Below are positions 8,019-17,125 of a stretch of 64,000 nt of DNA, piece after piece. The position numbers were made by a program, and so were the translations under genes. Numbering within the stretch: position 1 is the first letter of the stretch; each line of letters opens with the position of its first letter. The stretch comes from Rhizobium sp. CG5 (GTDB taxonomy: Bacteria; Pseudomonadota; Alphaproteobacteria; Rhizobiales; Rhizobiaceae): assembly GCF_023701945.1 (NCBI RefSeq), contig NZ_JABAEF010000002.1:1-64000 (forward strand). Reading direction: 5' to 3'. The notes beneath the pieces were generated by a model, which had not been told where the DNA came from, did no database searches, and worked only from the letters and a program-made list of their open reading frames with translations.

Positions 8019-9299
8019 TCATTGGAAGACAGCGTTAGGATTATCCAGGCTGTCGGAACCTTCAAGCTCGATTGTGCCGAGATCCAGCGACGCAATGACG
8101 CGCTCGATGGTCTTGGTCTGGTCGATCAGCCCGTCGATGGCGGCCTGCACCGTGGCATTGCCCTCGGCATTGCCTTCGCCGATCATCTGGTCATAGGCCT
8201 CGACCGTTTCGGCTCTGCTGACCATGGCCGACATGGCGTCGATCGTCTTGCCGAGCTTGGCCTTCATTTCCGTGTCGAGTGCCGCATCCTTGGCCGCCAC
8301 CAGTTCCGACAGCGAAGGGCCGGTCAGCTTGGTGCCGTCCGTGCGGGTGTATTCGCCGGTATAGGCCGAGACGATGCCGACGGCATCGTTGAAATGCGAG
8401 GCATGGGTGTTGTCGGAGAAGCAATCATGCTCTTCTTCCGGATCATGCAGCAGCACGCCGAGCTTCATGCGCTCACCGGCCAGTTCGCCGTAGGACAGTG
8501 AGCCCATGCCGGTCAGGATCGCGGAAATTCCGGCCTTGGGATCGGCTTCCACCGTCTTGGTGGCTTCGCCGGAGGGCTGCCAGGCAGCCACCATTTCCTG
8601 GAGATCGGCAACCAGCAGCGACGAGGCCGCCTTCAGATAGTCGGCGCGGCGGTCGCAATTGCCATTGGTGCAATTCTTGGTGTCGTAATCCGTATAGGAA
8701 CGCGCGCCGGCGCCCTTGCCGGTGCCGTTCAGGTCCTGGCCCCACAGCAGGAATTCGATGGCGTGGTAGCCGGTCGCCACGTTGGATTCGACTTCGCCGG
8801 CTTCATGCAGGGTTTCGCCCAAAAGTTCCGGGGTGATCTTGGTGGCGTCGATCTCCTTGCCGGCGATCTTCAGCTTGGGATTGGCAATGACATTGGCGAC
8901 ATACAGCGCATTGCTGTCGCTCTCGGTGCCATAGGCCGGGTCGACATAGTCGATCAGACCTTCGTCCAGCGGCCATGCATTGACCTTGCCTTCCCAGTCG
9001 TCGACGATGGCGTTGCCGAAGCGGTAGACTTCCGACTGCTGGTATGGAACGCGCGCCTTGATCCAGGCGGCCTTGGCGGCCTTCAGCGTCTCGTCGCTGG
9101 GCGTGGCGATCAGCGCGTCGATGGCCTTGTCGAGATCCTTGGCGGTTGCCAGCGAATCCTCGTATTTTGCCTGGGCGAGCGCCGCATAGTGCTTGACGAC
9201 GGCGGCAGCATCGGTCGCTGCATGAGCGGGAGCCGTCGTGAAGGCTGCAGACGCAACCAGAAGCGCCATGGCGGCGCGGATAATGGTTTTCCGGGACAT
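8019..9299 (-). CDS. irpA: Imelysin-family (IrpA-like) iron-regulated periplasmic protein
   Basis: 426 residues from the ATG at 9299. That start is preferred because AGAGGAG lies 4-5 bases upstream and a clean signal peptide follows (MSRKTIIRAAMALLVASAAFT...AHA). The mature protein has the M75/imelysin fold signature with GYHAIEFLLWGQDL (GxHxxE, residues 177-182) and the duplicated helical half containing HASHFNDAVGI. Family members in other bacteria are induced by iron limitation. It is the first gene of the cluster running down to 4248, so the promoter probably lies in 9300-9453, where a perfect inverted repeat occurs. Confidence 0.88.
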   Translation of the reverse strand: MSRKTIIRAAMALLVASAAFTTAPAHAATDAAAVVKHYAALAQAKYEDSLATAKDLDKAIDALIATPSDETLKAAKAAWIKARVPYQQSEVYRFGNAIVDDWEGKVNAWPLDEGLIDYVDPAYGTESDSNALYVANVIANPKLKIAGKEIDATKITPELLGETLHEAGEVESNVATGYHAIEFLLWGQDLNGTGKGAGARSYTDYDTKNCTNGNCDRRADYLKAASSLLVADLQEMVAAWQPSGEATKTVEADPKAGISAILTGMGSLSYGELAGERMKLGVLLHDPEEEHDCFSDNTHASHFNDAVGIVSAYTGEYTRTDGTKLTGPSLSELVAAKDAALDTEMKAKLGKTIDAMSAMVSRAETVEAYDQMIGEGNAEGNATVQAAIDGLIDQTKTIERVIASLDLGTIELEGSDSLDNPNAVFQ

Positions 9300-9396
9300 T
9301 GCCTCTCCTCTGACGCCGCGGCGCCATTCCTTGAAACGAACAGGCCTGTCATGGAGCAAAAATAAACTGGTGTCAAACAATCCAGTATCGCTTGCC

Positions 9397-9420
9397 TTGA
9401 CGGAAATTGGCTTCCGTCAA
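9397..9420. promoter_or_regulatory. Perfect inverted repeat upstream of irpA (candidate operator)
   Basis: TTGACGGAA-ATTGGC-TTCCGTCAA is a 9-bp perfect inverted repeat about 100 bp before the irpA start and just after the rsmB stop. Neither side has a T-run, so a simple intrinsic terminator is unlikely. The sequence does not match the Irr (TTTAGAA-type) or RirA (TGA-N9-TCA) boxes I know. An operator for the iron cluster is plausible but inferred. Confidence 0.4.
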
Positions 9421-9453
9421 GATGCGAAGTTCGGCGGGTTTCCGGACTGCCGT

Positions 9454-10743
9454 TCAAGCCTTGCGGCGCATCCGGCAAAAGAAGAAACCGTCCGTATCGG
9501 TGCTGGCGGGGCTGAGGGTCAGGGTCTTGCCGTTCCTCGACAGAGGCCGCGCGCTGCTGGCGCCGAAAAGCTTGTCCCAGGTATCAAGGGCCGTGACGAT
9601 TTCAAACTCAGGATGCGCCTCGCAAAAGGCATCGACCTGACGGTCGTTTTCCTCAGGCAGCACGGAACAGGTGACATAGAGCAATTCGCCGCCGGGCCGC
9701 ACATAGGTGCAGGCATCGGCAAGTACGGCCTGCTGCTGCGCAATGCGCTCATCGAGATTGCGCTGGGTCAGCCGCCATTTCGTGTCCGGACGCCGGCGCC
9801 ATGTGCCGGTGCCGGTGCAGGGTGCGTCGATCAGCACCTTGTCGATCTTTCCGACCAGCGACACCAGAGCCTTGGGATTGTCATGGACCTGGACATTGTG
9901 CGGGCCGGCGCGCTTCAAACGTTCGATGATCGGGGCGAGCCGCTTGCGATCGGAATCATAGGCATGCACCTGACCCTTGTTGTGCATGGCAGCCGCCAGC
10001 GCCAGGGTCTTGCCGCCGCCACCGGCGCAGAAATCCAGCACCTGGTCGCCGTCCTTCGGATCGACGAGTGCGGCCACGATCTGCGAGCCCTCGTCCTGCA
10101 CTTCGAACCAGCCCTTCTGGAAGGACAGTTCCGCCGTCACATTCGGCAGCCGCGACGGTCCTTCGCCGGCAGGGATGCGGATACCGTTCGGCGCAATCCG
10201 GGCGGGCTGCACGCCGGAACGGTCGAGCGCTTTCAGCGTCTTGTCGCGGGTCGCCTTCAGCGTATTGACGCGAAGGTCGAGGCTTGGCCTTGCGCCAAGT
10301 GCCTTGGCTTCCTCAAGCCAGCTTTCGCCGAAGGCTTCCTCGAAGGAGGGTTGCACCCAATCCGGGATATCGCCCTGGACATGAAGCGGCGCCTCGTCGA
10401 GGCTGCGGCTCTGAAAGGCCGAGAGCTGGTCTTCCGACAGCGGCACGGGAGCGAAATGATCGCCCTCCAGCTCGGCCGCCAGCGTTTCAGGCGCCTGGCC
10501 CCACTGACGGAACATCACCGCATAGCCAAGGGCCGCCGGGCTGTCGTCATTCATCAGGTAGGCGTGCGACAGTCTTCTGCGCAGGGCGTCGTAGACGATA
10601 TTGCCGATGGCCGCCCGGTCGCCGGAGCCGGCGAAACGGTGGGCAAGGCCCCAGTCCTTCAGCGCATCGGCCACCGGCCGCCGGCGTGTCTCGATATCGG
10701 CCAGAACTTCGATGGCACCGGCCAGACGTCCGCCCAAACGCAT
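9454..10743 (-). CDS. rsmB: RsmB-family 16S rRNA (cytosine-C5) methyltransferase
   Basis: Transfers methyl from SAM to C5 of a cytosine in rRNA. The 429 residues contain an N-terminal NusB-like helical region (DALRRRLSHAYLM) and a Rossmann methyltransferase domain. The SAM loop is DFCAGGGGKT (237-246), motif IV is DAPCTGTGTWRRRPD (Cys309) and motif VI is YVTCSVLPEEN (Cys359, the catalytic nucleophile). AAGGAG lies 8 bases before the ATG at 10743. It starts about 100 bp downstream of the RlpA-like gene on the same strand. Another member of the RsmB/RsmF group is possible. Confidence 0.88.
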   Translation of the reverse strand: MRLGGRLAGAIEVLADIETRRRPVADALKDWGLAHRFAGSGDRAAIGNIVYDALRRRLSHAYLMNDDSPAALGYAVMFRQWGQAPETLAAELEGDHFAPVPLSEDQLSAFQSRSLDEAPLHVQGDIPDWVQPSFEEAFGESWLEEAKALGARPSLDLRVNTLKATRDKTLKALDRSGVQPARIAPNGIRIPAGEGPSRLPNVTAELSFQKGWFEVQDEGSQIVAALVDPKDGDQVLDFCAGGGGKTLALAAAMHNKGQVHAYDSDRKRLAPIIERLKRAGPHNVQVHDNPKALVSLVGKIDKVLIDAPCTGTGTWRRRPDTKWRLTQRNLDERIAQQQAVLADACTYVRPGGELLYVTCSVLPEENDRQVDAFCEAHPEFEIVTALDTWDKLFGASSARPLSRNGKTLTLSPASTDTDGFFFCRMRRKA

Positions 10744-10844
10744 ATGTCAAACTCCTTGAGGTTTCAGGTGTGCGTGGTAACGGCGAAAGTGCTCAAGAGC
10801 AAGCGTCCCGCCGCCTTAGGCGGCTGGGGAAGATCGTGCGGCGA

Positions 10845-11207
10845 TCAGCCGATGATTTCGTAGCAGACCTTGGCGTGGCCGGAACGGACCATGCCGATGT
10901 CCTGGGCGGCGGCCTTCGACAGGTCGAGAACCCGGCCGCGGATGAAGGGGCCGCGATCGTTGATGCGAACGATGACGCTTTTGCCGTTGTTGCGATTGGT
11001 GACCTTCACCTTGGTGCCGAAGCGCAGCGACTTGTGGGCCGCGGTCATCAGCGACGGGTTCATGCGCTCTCCGGAAGCAGTCTTCGAGTAGAGGGCGTAC
11101 CACGATGCACCGCCACAGGAAGAAGCGGCAAATGCTTGCAGGGGAGCCATCACGGAAACGGTCGATATAACTGCCATGGTGATAATAGAGCGGGTGGTGA
11201 TCGCCAA
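10845..11207 (-). CDS. Septal ring lytic transglycosylase RlpA-like protein, short form
   Basis: 120 residues: a signal peptide ([19 protein letters not shown]...AFA) and a double-psi beta-barrel domain with [35 protein letters not shown] and [22 protein letters not shown]. These are the RlpA family signatures, including the catalytic-type Asp in NDRGPF. There is no SPOR domain, so this is a minimal exported version, acting if at all on glycan strands in the periplasm. The best start is the TTG at 11207, because AGAGGAA stands about 7 bases upstream; the first internal ATG would cut the signal peptide. Confidence 0.85.
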   Translation of the reverse strand: MAITTRSIITMAVISTVSVMAPLQAFAASSCGGASWYALYSKTASGERMNPSLMTAAHKSLRFGTKVKVTNRNNGKSVIVRINDRGPFIRGRVLDLSKAAAQDIGMVRSGHAKVCYEIIG

Positions 11208-11528
11208 GTTTAGTTTCCTCTATTCGCATATCCGGGATGGAATTTGCGTGAGGGGGCTTAAATCCGGCGAAAAGTGGCAAAAACGTGCCGATGGTGATCA
11301 CGGAATGTTTCCAAGTGAAATATTCGTGATGCCAGGCATTTGAGACAAAGTGTACGTTCTTCGGAAGAATCTGTTTGGAATCAGGTATAAAAGGGAAAAA
11401 TATTCCTGCCTGATCATGCAACATCAGTTCACGAAAATAATCGCAAAAAAATTGCGCAACACGCCATAATCGCTGCCACATCTGCGAAGATTTCATGGCA
11501 ACGGGGTACGGTTTTGCGCTCAACGCTT
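11208..11528. other. 321-bp intergenic region upstream of the RlpA-like gene
   Basis: A distinctly AT-richer stretch between two minus-strand genes. It must carry the promoter of the RlpA-like gene and the 3' end of the SDR gene. A weak inverted pair, ATCAGG / CCTGAT, brackets a T-rich section around 11380-11420. One frame stays open across it but lacks protein-like composition, so I see no gene here. Confidence 0.5.
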
Positions 11529-12413
11529 CTAAAACGCTTGAGGCGGCCCTTTGTTCCAGGCGTTTTCGCTCCACATTTGGGCCAGCGAAACCCGATAATC
11601 GGGATAGCGGAAGACGAAGCCCAGAGCCGTCAGTCGGGCGTTCGCCACCCGCTTGTTTTCTCCATAGAAAGAGCGTGCCATCGGCGACAATTCGGCGGTC
11701 TCAAAGGCCTGTTCGGGCGGTGGCGCAACACCCATCAGCCGGGCCGCTTCGGTCACCACATCCTGCGGCGGACAGGGCTCGTTGTCGGTGACATTATAGA
11801 GCCCGTCCGCCAGCCGCGCGCCCAGAAACAGCGCCGCCGCGCCGATATCCTCGACACGGATGCGGTTGAACACCTGGTCCTTTTTGATCAGCCGGCGCGC
11901 CGTGCCGTTCGACAGGTTGACGAAGGCGTTGCGTCCAGGCCCGTAGATGCCGGACAGGCGCAGGATGGCCAGCGGAAGGCCGGCAGCCGCGGCCAAGGCC
12001 TGCCAGGCCTGTTCCGCCTCGACCCGCTCGACCGAGCGCACGGATACCGGCCGGCACGGCGTATCCTCGTCCACCCAAGCGCCGTCATGATCGCCATAGA
12101 CCCCGACCGTGGAGAGATAGCAGATCCATTGCAGGCGGGGCATCAGGCTGCGGATGTCGCCGCCGGCCAGATGCACCAGCGGGTCGCCGTTCTGGCCCGG
12201 CGCAATCGACTGCACCAGATGGGTCACATCGTGAAGCGATGTTCTCAGCTCAGGCGATAGCGTCCCGCCGTCGAAGACGAAAGGCGTCAAGCCGACATCG
12301 GCCAGAGCCGACGCCTTATCCTTGGAGCGTGTCGTCCCGGCGACGGTGAAGCCTTGAGCGGTAAACTCGGCGCCAATCGCCTTGCCGGAATAGCCGGCGC
12401 CAAAAATCATCAT
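11529..12413 (-). CDS. NAD(P)-dependent epimerase/dehydratase-like SDR (YeeZ type)
   Basis: A 294-residue extended SDR with the N-terminal dinucleotide motif [14 protein letters not shown], a Ser/Tyr region [15 protein letters not shown], and [13 protein letters not shown], typical of the YeeZ group. The reaction is unknown. The ATG at 12413 overlaps the queG stop (ATGA); an ATG two codons earlier is also possible. Coupling to queG is positional and does not define a function in queuosine synthesis. Confidence 0.75.
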   Translation of the reverse strand: MMIFGAGYSGKAIGAEFTAQGFTVAGTTRSKDKASALADVGLTPFVFDGGTLSPELRTSLHDVTHLVQSIAPGQNGDPLVHLAGGDIRSLMPRLQWICYLSTVGVYGDHDGAWVDEDTPCRPVSVRSVERVEAEQAWQALAAAAGLPLAILRLSGIYGPGRNAFVNLSNGTARRLIKKDQVFNRIRVEDIGAAALFLGARLADGLYNVTDNEPCPPQDVVTEAARLMGVAPPPEQAFETAELSPMARSFYGENKRVANARLTALGFVFRYPDYRVSLAQMWSENAWNKGPPQAF

Positions 12414-13576
12414 CTGCATGCCGCATCTCCTGCCGCTGCCCACTCGAGGCGGACATCTGGATCTGTCTCGTCTTTATAATGGTCTGAAAGGCCTGCAAAT
12501 GCCGGCGGGTCCATCAGCCGCGACAAAGCCCCCACGGCCATGCCGCGCACTTCGGCCGCCGGGGCGCCCCGCAGCGCGCTGCACGGCGCTACCAGTCCGG
12601 CTTCGCCCGAATTGCCGGCGGCAATCAGCGCATTGCGCACGAAGCGCACCCGGCCGATACGCTTGACGGGCGAGCCGCTGAAATGGGCGCGGAACTGGGC
12701 ATCGTCCAGGGTCAGCAGGAAGGCGATGTCGGGCGCGCGCAGGTCGTCGCGGGCCTGCAGCTTCATTTCACGCGCCGCGGAGGCAAACTTGTTCCATGGG
12801 CAAGCCGCCAGACAGTCGTCGCAGCCATAGATCCGATTGCCGAAGGCGGGCCTGATGTCCCGATCGATCAGGCCCTTGTGCTCGATCGTCAGATAGGAAA
12901 TGCAGCGCCGCGCGTCGATCTGGTAAGGCGCCGGGAAGGCATCGGTCGGACAGGCGTCAAGGCAGGCCCGGCAGGACCCGCAATGGTCCGGCTCGGCCTG
13001 ATCTATCTCCAGATCGGCGGTGGTGAACAGGCTGCCGAGGAAGAGCCAGGAGCCGAATTCGCGGCTGACCAGATTGGTATGCTTGCCCTGCCAGCCGAGC
13101 CCGGCTGCCGCCGCCAGCGGCTTTTCCATCACCGGCGCCGTGTCGACGAACACTTTCACGTCCTCGCCGGAGCGGGCCGCAAAGCGCGTGGCGATCTCCT
13201 TCAGCCGGCCCTTGATCAGGTCGTGATAGTCGCGATTGCGCGCATAGACCGAAATCGCTGCCTTTTGCCGGTGCGCAAGGATCGAACGGGGATCGTCGTC
13301 TGGACCGTAGTTCATGCCGAACAGGACGATCGAACGCACCTCCGGCCAGAGGATGCGGGGATCGCTGCGCCGGTCGCGGGTCTCTTCCATCCAGGCCATG
13401 GTGCCATGGCGCCCGGCGGCCAGAAAGGCGTCGAGGTGGCCGGCTGCATCGGGAATGGTATCTGGCGTGGTAATCCGGCAGATGTCAAAGCCGAGGCTCG
13501 CTGCCTCTTGCTTGAGGAAACCGGTCAGCTTCGAGCGTCGCTTCGCTGCGGTATCGACGGCCTGCTTTTCGGGCAT
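12410..13576 (-). CDS. queG: Epoxyqueuosine reductase
   Basis: Catalyses the last step of queuosine biosynthesis, reduction of epoxyqueuosine in tRNA to queuosine, using cobalamin and two 4Fe-4S clusters. The 388 residues show the QueG layout: the conserved Asp in [14 protein letters not shown] (Asp145), [20 protein letters not shown], ferredoxin-like cysteines [12 protein letters not shown] (199-210) with Cys225, and a second set [12 protein letters not shown] (252-259). A C-terminal HEAT-like region follows. It starts 12 bp downstream of the GST gene's stop, so GST-queG-SDR probably form one transcription unit. Confidence 0.93.
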   Translation of the reverse strand: MPEKQAVDTAAKRRSKLTGFLKQEAASLGFDICRITTPDTIPDAAGHLDAFLAAGRHGTMAWMEETRDRRSDPRILWPEVRSIVLFGMNYGPDDDPRSILAHRQKAAISVYARNRDYHDLIKGRLKEIATRFAARSGEDVKVFVDTAPVMEKPLAAAAGLGWQGKHTNLVSREFGSWLFLGSLFTTADLEIDQAEPDHCGSCRACLDACPTDAFPAPYQIDARRCISYLTIEHKGLIDRDIRPAFGNRIYGCDDCLAACPWNKFASAAREMKLQARDDLRAPDIAFLLTLDDAQFRAHFSGSPVKRIGRVRFVRNALIAAGNSGEAGLVAPCSALRGAPAAEVRGMAVGALSRLMDPPAFAGLSDHYKDETDPDVRLEWAAAGDAACR

Positions 13577-13588
13577 GGCCGCGCTCCC

Positions 13589-14281
13589 TCAGAAATCGAG
13601 ATCGGCGTAGTGGGACACCGGCGTCATGCCGCGCACCCGCTCGGCCAGCAAAGGCCGGAACGACGGGCGTGACTTGATGCGCTGATACCATTCCTTGGCG
13701 ATCGGCGATTCCGTCCAGTCGATCTCGCCCATATAGTCGAGAACCGAAATCGCCGAGGCGGCGGCAAGATCGCCATAGCTGAGCCGGTCGCCGGCCAGCC
13801 ATTGCCGCGAACCGGCAAGCCAGGTCAGGTATTTCATGTGCTGGCGGATATTGCTGCGGGCGGTGCGCAGGATCTTCGAATCCGGTGCTCCGCCGCCAAG
13901 CCCGTTGGGGATCTGCAGCTTGTGGATACGCTCGCGCACCAAGGGCCGCGTCACATCCTGCTCCATCTTCTGCAGGAACCAGTCGATCAGTCGGCGGATC
14001 TCGGCGCGCTGGAACGGATCTTCCGCCAGAAGCCGGCGGTCGCGCTTCAGGACGCCGTGGGTCTCGTCGAGAAATTCGGAGATCACCGTCGCGCCGCACA
14101 GGGTGCGCATATTGTCATCGACATAGACGGGCAGGGTGCCGGCCGGGTTGAGCGTCAGGAAATCCCGGCGCTTTTCCCATGTCTGTTCCTCCACGAGGTC
14201 GACCTGGAATCCGTATTCGGACAGGATGAGCCTGATAAAGCGGGACGCGGTCGACATGGGGTGGTGATACAACGTGGGCAT
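13589..14281 (-). CDS. Glutathione S-transferase family protein
   Basis: A 230-residue cytosolic GST: the N-terminal thioredoxin-like domain is MPTLYHHPMSTASRFIRLIL with NPAGTLPVYVD and the all-helical C-terminal domain includes SYGDLAAASAISVLDYMGEIDW. The Ser in PMSTASRF may be the catalytic residue, as in beta/zeta-like classes. Substrate is unknown. The ATG at 14281 is chosen because the GST N-terminus begins exactly there. It is the first gene of the queG unit and is divergent from uppP. Confidence 0.85.
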   Translation of the reverse strand: MPTLYHHPMSTASRFIRLILSEYGFQVDLVEEQTWEKRRDFLTLNPAGTLPVYVDDNMRTLCGATVISEFLDETHGVLKRDRRLLAEDPFQRAEIRRLIDWFLQKMEQDVTRPLVRERIHKLQIPNGLGGGAPDSKILRTARSNIRQHMKYLTWLAGSRQWLAGDRLSYGDLAAASAISVLDYMGEIDWTESPIAKEWYQRIKSRPSFRPLLAERVRGMTPVSHYADLDF

Positions 14282-14434
14282 TGCTACTCGAATTCTGTGA
14301 TCTTGGGATAGCCTCGTGTCGCAGGCCAAAGGCACATGCGACTGGTCACGGTGCCAGCATCCAAGCTATAGGTGCTTGGCCCCTTCAATACAAGCGAATC
14401 ACTCGCCATTCCCCACGCTTGAAAAGGACTATCC

Positions 14435-15241
14435 ATGGACGATCAATCGATTCTCAGCGCGCTTTTCCTTGGCCTGATCGAGGGATTGACGGAATTCATC
14501 CCCGTTTCCTCGACGGCCCACGTTCTGCTGGCCGGACATTTCCTCGGCTTCAAATCACCCGGAAACACCTTTGCCGTGCTGATCCAGCTCGGGGCAATCC
14601 TCGCCATCCTGACGGTCTATTTCCAAAAGCTTCTGGGCATTGCCCTGTCCTTGCCGACGGATGCCCGCAGCCGCCGCTTCGTGGTGGCGATCCTGCTGGC
14701 CTTCCTGCCGGCCGCCATCATCGGGGCGCTCGCCCACGATTTTATCAAGACCGTTCTGTTTGAAACGCCGGCGCTGATCTGTGTCGTACTGATCGCCGGC
14801 GGGCTCGTTCTGCTGTGGATCGACAGATTGAAGCTGACGCCGAAATACACCGACGTCATGGACTATCCCCCGTCGCTCGCCCTGAAGATCGGTCTTTGCC
14901 AGTGTGTTGCGATGATCCCCGGAACATCGCGCTCAGGCGCCACGATCGTCGGCGCCCTGCTGCTTGGTACCGACAAGCGGTCTGCGGCGGAGTTCTCGTT
15001 TTTCCTGGCCATGCCCACCATGGCCGGCGCTTTCGCGCTCGACCTCTACAAGAACCGCGATGCGCTGAGCTTCGATGACAGTGCGATCATCGCCATCGGC
15101 TTCATTGCAGCCTTCCTCTCAGCGCTGCTGGTGGTGCGGTCTTTGCTGGATTTCGTCTCGCGGCGAGGCTATGCGCCTTTCGCCTGGTGGCGTATTCTGG
15201 TGGGAACCGCCGGTCTGATCGGCCTCGCCCTGTTCGGGTAA
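14435..15241 (+). CDS. uppP: Undecaprenyl-diphosphatase
   Basis: A 268-residue polytopic inner-membrane enzyme that dephosphorylates undecaprenyl diphosphate to recycle the lipid carrier for peptidoglycan and other glycans. Both active-site motifs are present: [14 protein letters not shown] near the N-terminus and [10 protein letters not shown] in the second half. The small variation SSTAH instead of SSTGH is noted. Formerly called BacA for bacitracin resistance, which is distinct from the symbiotic SbmA/BacA transporter of rhizobia. Single gene, divergent from the GST. Confidence 0.95.
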   Translation: MDDQSILSALFLGLIEGLTEFIPVSSTAHVLLAGHFLGFKSPGNTFAVLIQLGAILAILTVYFQKLLGIALSLPTDARSRRFVVAILLAFLPAAIIGALAHDFIKTVLFETPALICVVLIAGGLVLLWIDRLKLTPKYTDVMDYPPSLALKIGLCQCVAMIPGTSRSGATIVGALLLGTDKRSAAEFSFFLAMPTMAGAFALDLYKNRDALSFDDSAIIAIGFIAAFLSALLVVRSLLDFVSRRGYAPFAWWRILVGTAGLIGLALFG

Positions 15242-15247
15242 GGCGAC

Positions 15248-15284
15248 AGCCCATCCGGTCCGCACAACGGCGGGCCGGATGGCT
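15248..15284 (+). terminator. Hairpin after uppP
   Basis: AGCC-c-ATCCGG pairs with CCGGAT-GGCT with one bulged base, immediately after the uppP stop. The sequence after it is A-rich rather than T-rich, so efficiency is doubtful. It also ends 10 bases from the stop of the convergent small gene and may serve both. Confidence 0.4.
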
Positions 15285-15293
15285 GAAAAAACA

Positions 15294-15458
15294 TTATTGT
15301 TTCGCGACGGCGCCGATCGAGCTGGTGCTGCAAGGGTCGACGCCATAGGCCGGAGCGCAATTGCCCTTGCGAGCGGCAACCGTGGTCGGCGCCATGAACG
15401 AACCTGCCAAAATCACCAGTGCCGCACACGCGAAAAACAGTGCGATAGACTTGCCCAT
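15294..15458 (-). CDS. Small exported hypothetical protein
   Basis: 54 residues from the ATG at 15458: MGKSIALFFACAALVILAG is a clear signal peptide or membrane anchor. A short mature tail of about 30 residues follows with two Cys (KGNCAPAYGVDPCSTSS), which could form a disulfide. The upstream 12 codons of the open frame are less likely to be translated. No family is recognised. The Cys-Pro spacing and clear signal make a real small secreted protein plausible. Confidence 0.5.
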   Translation of the reverse strand: MGKSIALFFACAALVILAGSFMAPTTVAARKGNCAPAYGVDPCSTSSIGAVAKQ

Positions 15459-15646
15459 GAACCGTAGCCCCTCAAGAAATGGTATGGCGTTCACACGCGC
15501 GGCACGGCGCAGGGAACGCCCGCAGTCTTTAACACCAGTGATAAAAACATCAATAGTAGATCTTGCTAAACCCGCGGTTAACGTCAGGAATTATGCGCCG
15601 CGTCTTTTGTGCAACGCTGGCACAGATCTACGATCGTGATGCTGGA

Positions 15647-16627
15647 TCAGGCGGCCTTGCCGGTGCCGGTAAACTGGCCCTGCGGCCGGTAGTGGACCAT
15701 GTAGGAGGGCAGGACCGAGCGCAGCTTCGTCGGCGTGATCCCCATGCCTTCCAGCGTGCGTCCCTCAGACCGGGCTGCATCCGAAACCACGTTGTCGCTC
15801 TTCAGCAAGGTCACCTGGTCGCTGGTCAACGGCGGCGCCACGAACGGGATGAGCGAGGCGATCTTGCCGATCAGCGATGCGATGCCGAAGGGCAGGCTGA
15901 CCAGCGTGTTCTTGCGGCCGGTGATCTCCAGCATGGTCTCGAGACAGTCGCGGAATGTCAGCGTTTCGGCGCCGCCCAGTTCATAGGTCTTGCCGGGCAC
16001 AAGCTTGCCGTCGACGGACAAGGCGACCGCCTCGGCAACATCTTCGACATAAACCGGCTGGAACCGGGTCTTGCCGCCACCGATCAACGGCAGAAATGGC
16101 ATGGTGCGGGCCATGCCGGCGAATTTGTTGAAGAAGCCGTCTTCGGGGCCGAAGACGATCGACGGACGCAGAATGATCGCATCCGGCTTGATCTTGGCGA
16201 TAGCTTCTTCGGCGTGACCCTTGCTGGCGGCATAAAGCGAAGCGGACTTGGCATTGGCGCCGATTGCGGAAACATGGGTGAGCGTGGCGCCGGCCGAGCG
16301 GGCCGCTTCAGCGACAGCGCGCGCGCCAAAATCCTGCACGGAATCAAAATTGTTGCGGCCGCTTTCAAACAGGATGCCGACGCAGTTGACGACATGGCTG
16401 GCGCCTTCGACAGCCTTGTCGACCGATGCCCGGTAGCGCAGGTTGGCCTGCACCAGCGAAATCTGGCCGAGATTGCCCAGCGGCAGCAGGAAACCAGCAA
16501 GATCGGGCCGCCGGACGGCCACCCGGATGCGAAAGCCGCGTTTTGCCAAAGCCCGCACCACATGGCGCCCGACGAAGCCAGACCCTCCGAACACGGTGAC
16601 GAGCGGAGGAATATTGGACAAGGTCAT
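15647..16627 (-). CDS. Complex I NDUFA9-subunit-like NAD(P)-binding protein
   Basis: A 326-residue atypical SDR with an N-terminal VTVFGGSGFVGRHVVRAL Rossmann motif, then VNCVGILFESG, HVSAIGANAKS, Y-A-A-S-K (SLYAASKGHAEEA) and RPSIVFGPEDGFFNKF. This matches the family related to the mitochondrial complex I accessory subunit NDUFA9, widespread in alphaproteobacteria outside the nuo operon. A role in respiration is inferred from homology only. A GGGAG ribosome-binding site precedes the ATG at 16627. Confidence 0.87.
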   Translation of the reverse strand: MTLSNIPPLVTVFGGSGFVGRHVVRALAKRGFRIRVAVRRPDLAGFLLPLGNLGQISLVQANLRYRASVDKAVEGASHVVNCVGILFESGRNNFDSVQDFGARAVAEAARSAGATLTHVSAIGANAKSASLYAASKGHAEEAIAKIKPDAIILRPSIVFGPEDGFFNKFAGMARTMPFLPLIGGGKTRFQPVYVEDVAEAVALSVDGKLVPGKTYELGGAETLTFRDCLETMLEITGRKNTLVSLPFGIASLIGKIASLIPFVAPPLTSDQVTLLKSDNVVSDAARSEGRTLEGMGITPTKLRSVLPSYMVHYRPQGQFTGTGKAA

Positions 16628-16741
16628 GGCAGGCTCCCGGAGATAGGAATGGCGGATGGCATCTAGCTTGCTGTCTCTTAGCTGAATTGCCCCTCAAGGT
16701 GAAGTGCAATCACGCCGCAGCCGATGGGTTGAGCGCCGGGT

Positions 16742-17029
16742 TCACACGCCTTCCACAACCACCATTTCGGCATCGGCCACTTCCTGGCGGATTTTGGCGG
16801 CGATCTGGTATTCCGGCGAATTGTAGCAATCGACGGCGGCCTGCAGCGAGGGAAACTCGATGACCACATTGCGGCCGCGCACCTGGCCTTCAAGTGCTGT
16901 GAAATTGCCGCCGCGGGCGAGGAAATTGGCGCCGTATTTTTCAAAGGCGGGCTTGGCCGCCGTTACATAATCCTTGTAGCGTTCGGCATCGCGAACATCG
17001 ACCCGTGCAATCCAGTAGCCCTTCGCCAT
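16742..17029 (-). CDS. DUF1330 family protein
   Basis: 95 residues, the usual DUF1330 size, with an alpha/beta ferredoxin-like (dimeric barrel) pattern: AKGYWIARVDVRDAERYKDY, FLARGGNF, RNVVIEFPSLQAAVDCYNSPEYQ, VVEGV. The biochemical function of this family is not established. The ATG at 17029 is preferred over the TTG one codon earlier because AGGAGGT lies at good spacing. Confidence 0.85.
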   Translation of the reverse strand: MAKGYWIARVDVRDAERYKDYVTAAKPAFEKYGANFLARGGNFTALEGQVRGRNVVIEFPSLQAAVDCYNSPEYQIAAKIRQEVADAEMVVVEGV

Positions 17030-17125
17030 CAAAACACCTCCTGTCGGATTGAAGCTGCCACGGTCATCCGGTAATTTCGCCAGCCGGTCAAGGTCGCCAG
17101 GGCGGGCCGAAGAGGAAACAGCACA

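Noticed and set aside
10816..11574. 252-codon minus-strand frame across the RlpA-like gene and its upstream region
   Set aside because: Its right part is unlike a protein and the left part is an alternative frame of the RlpA-like gene, which has a signal peptide and domain motifs.
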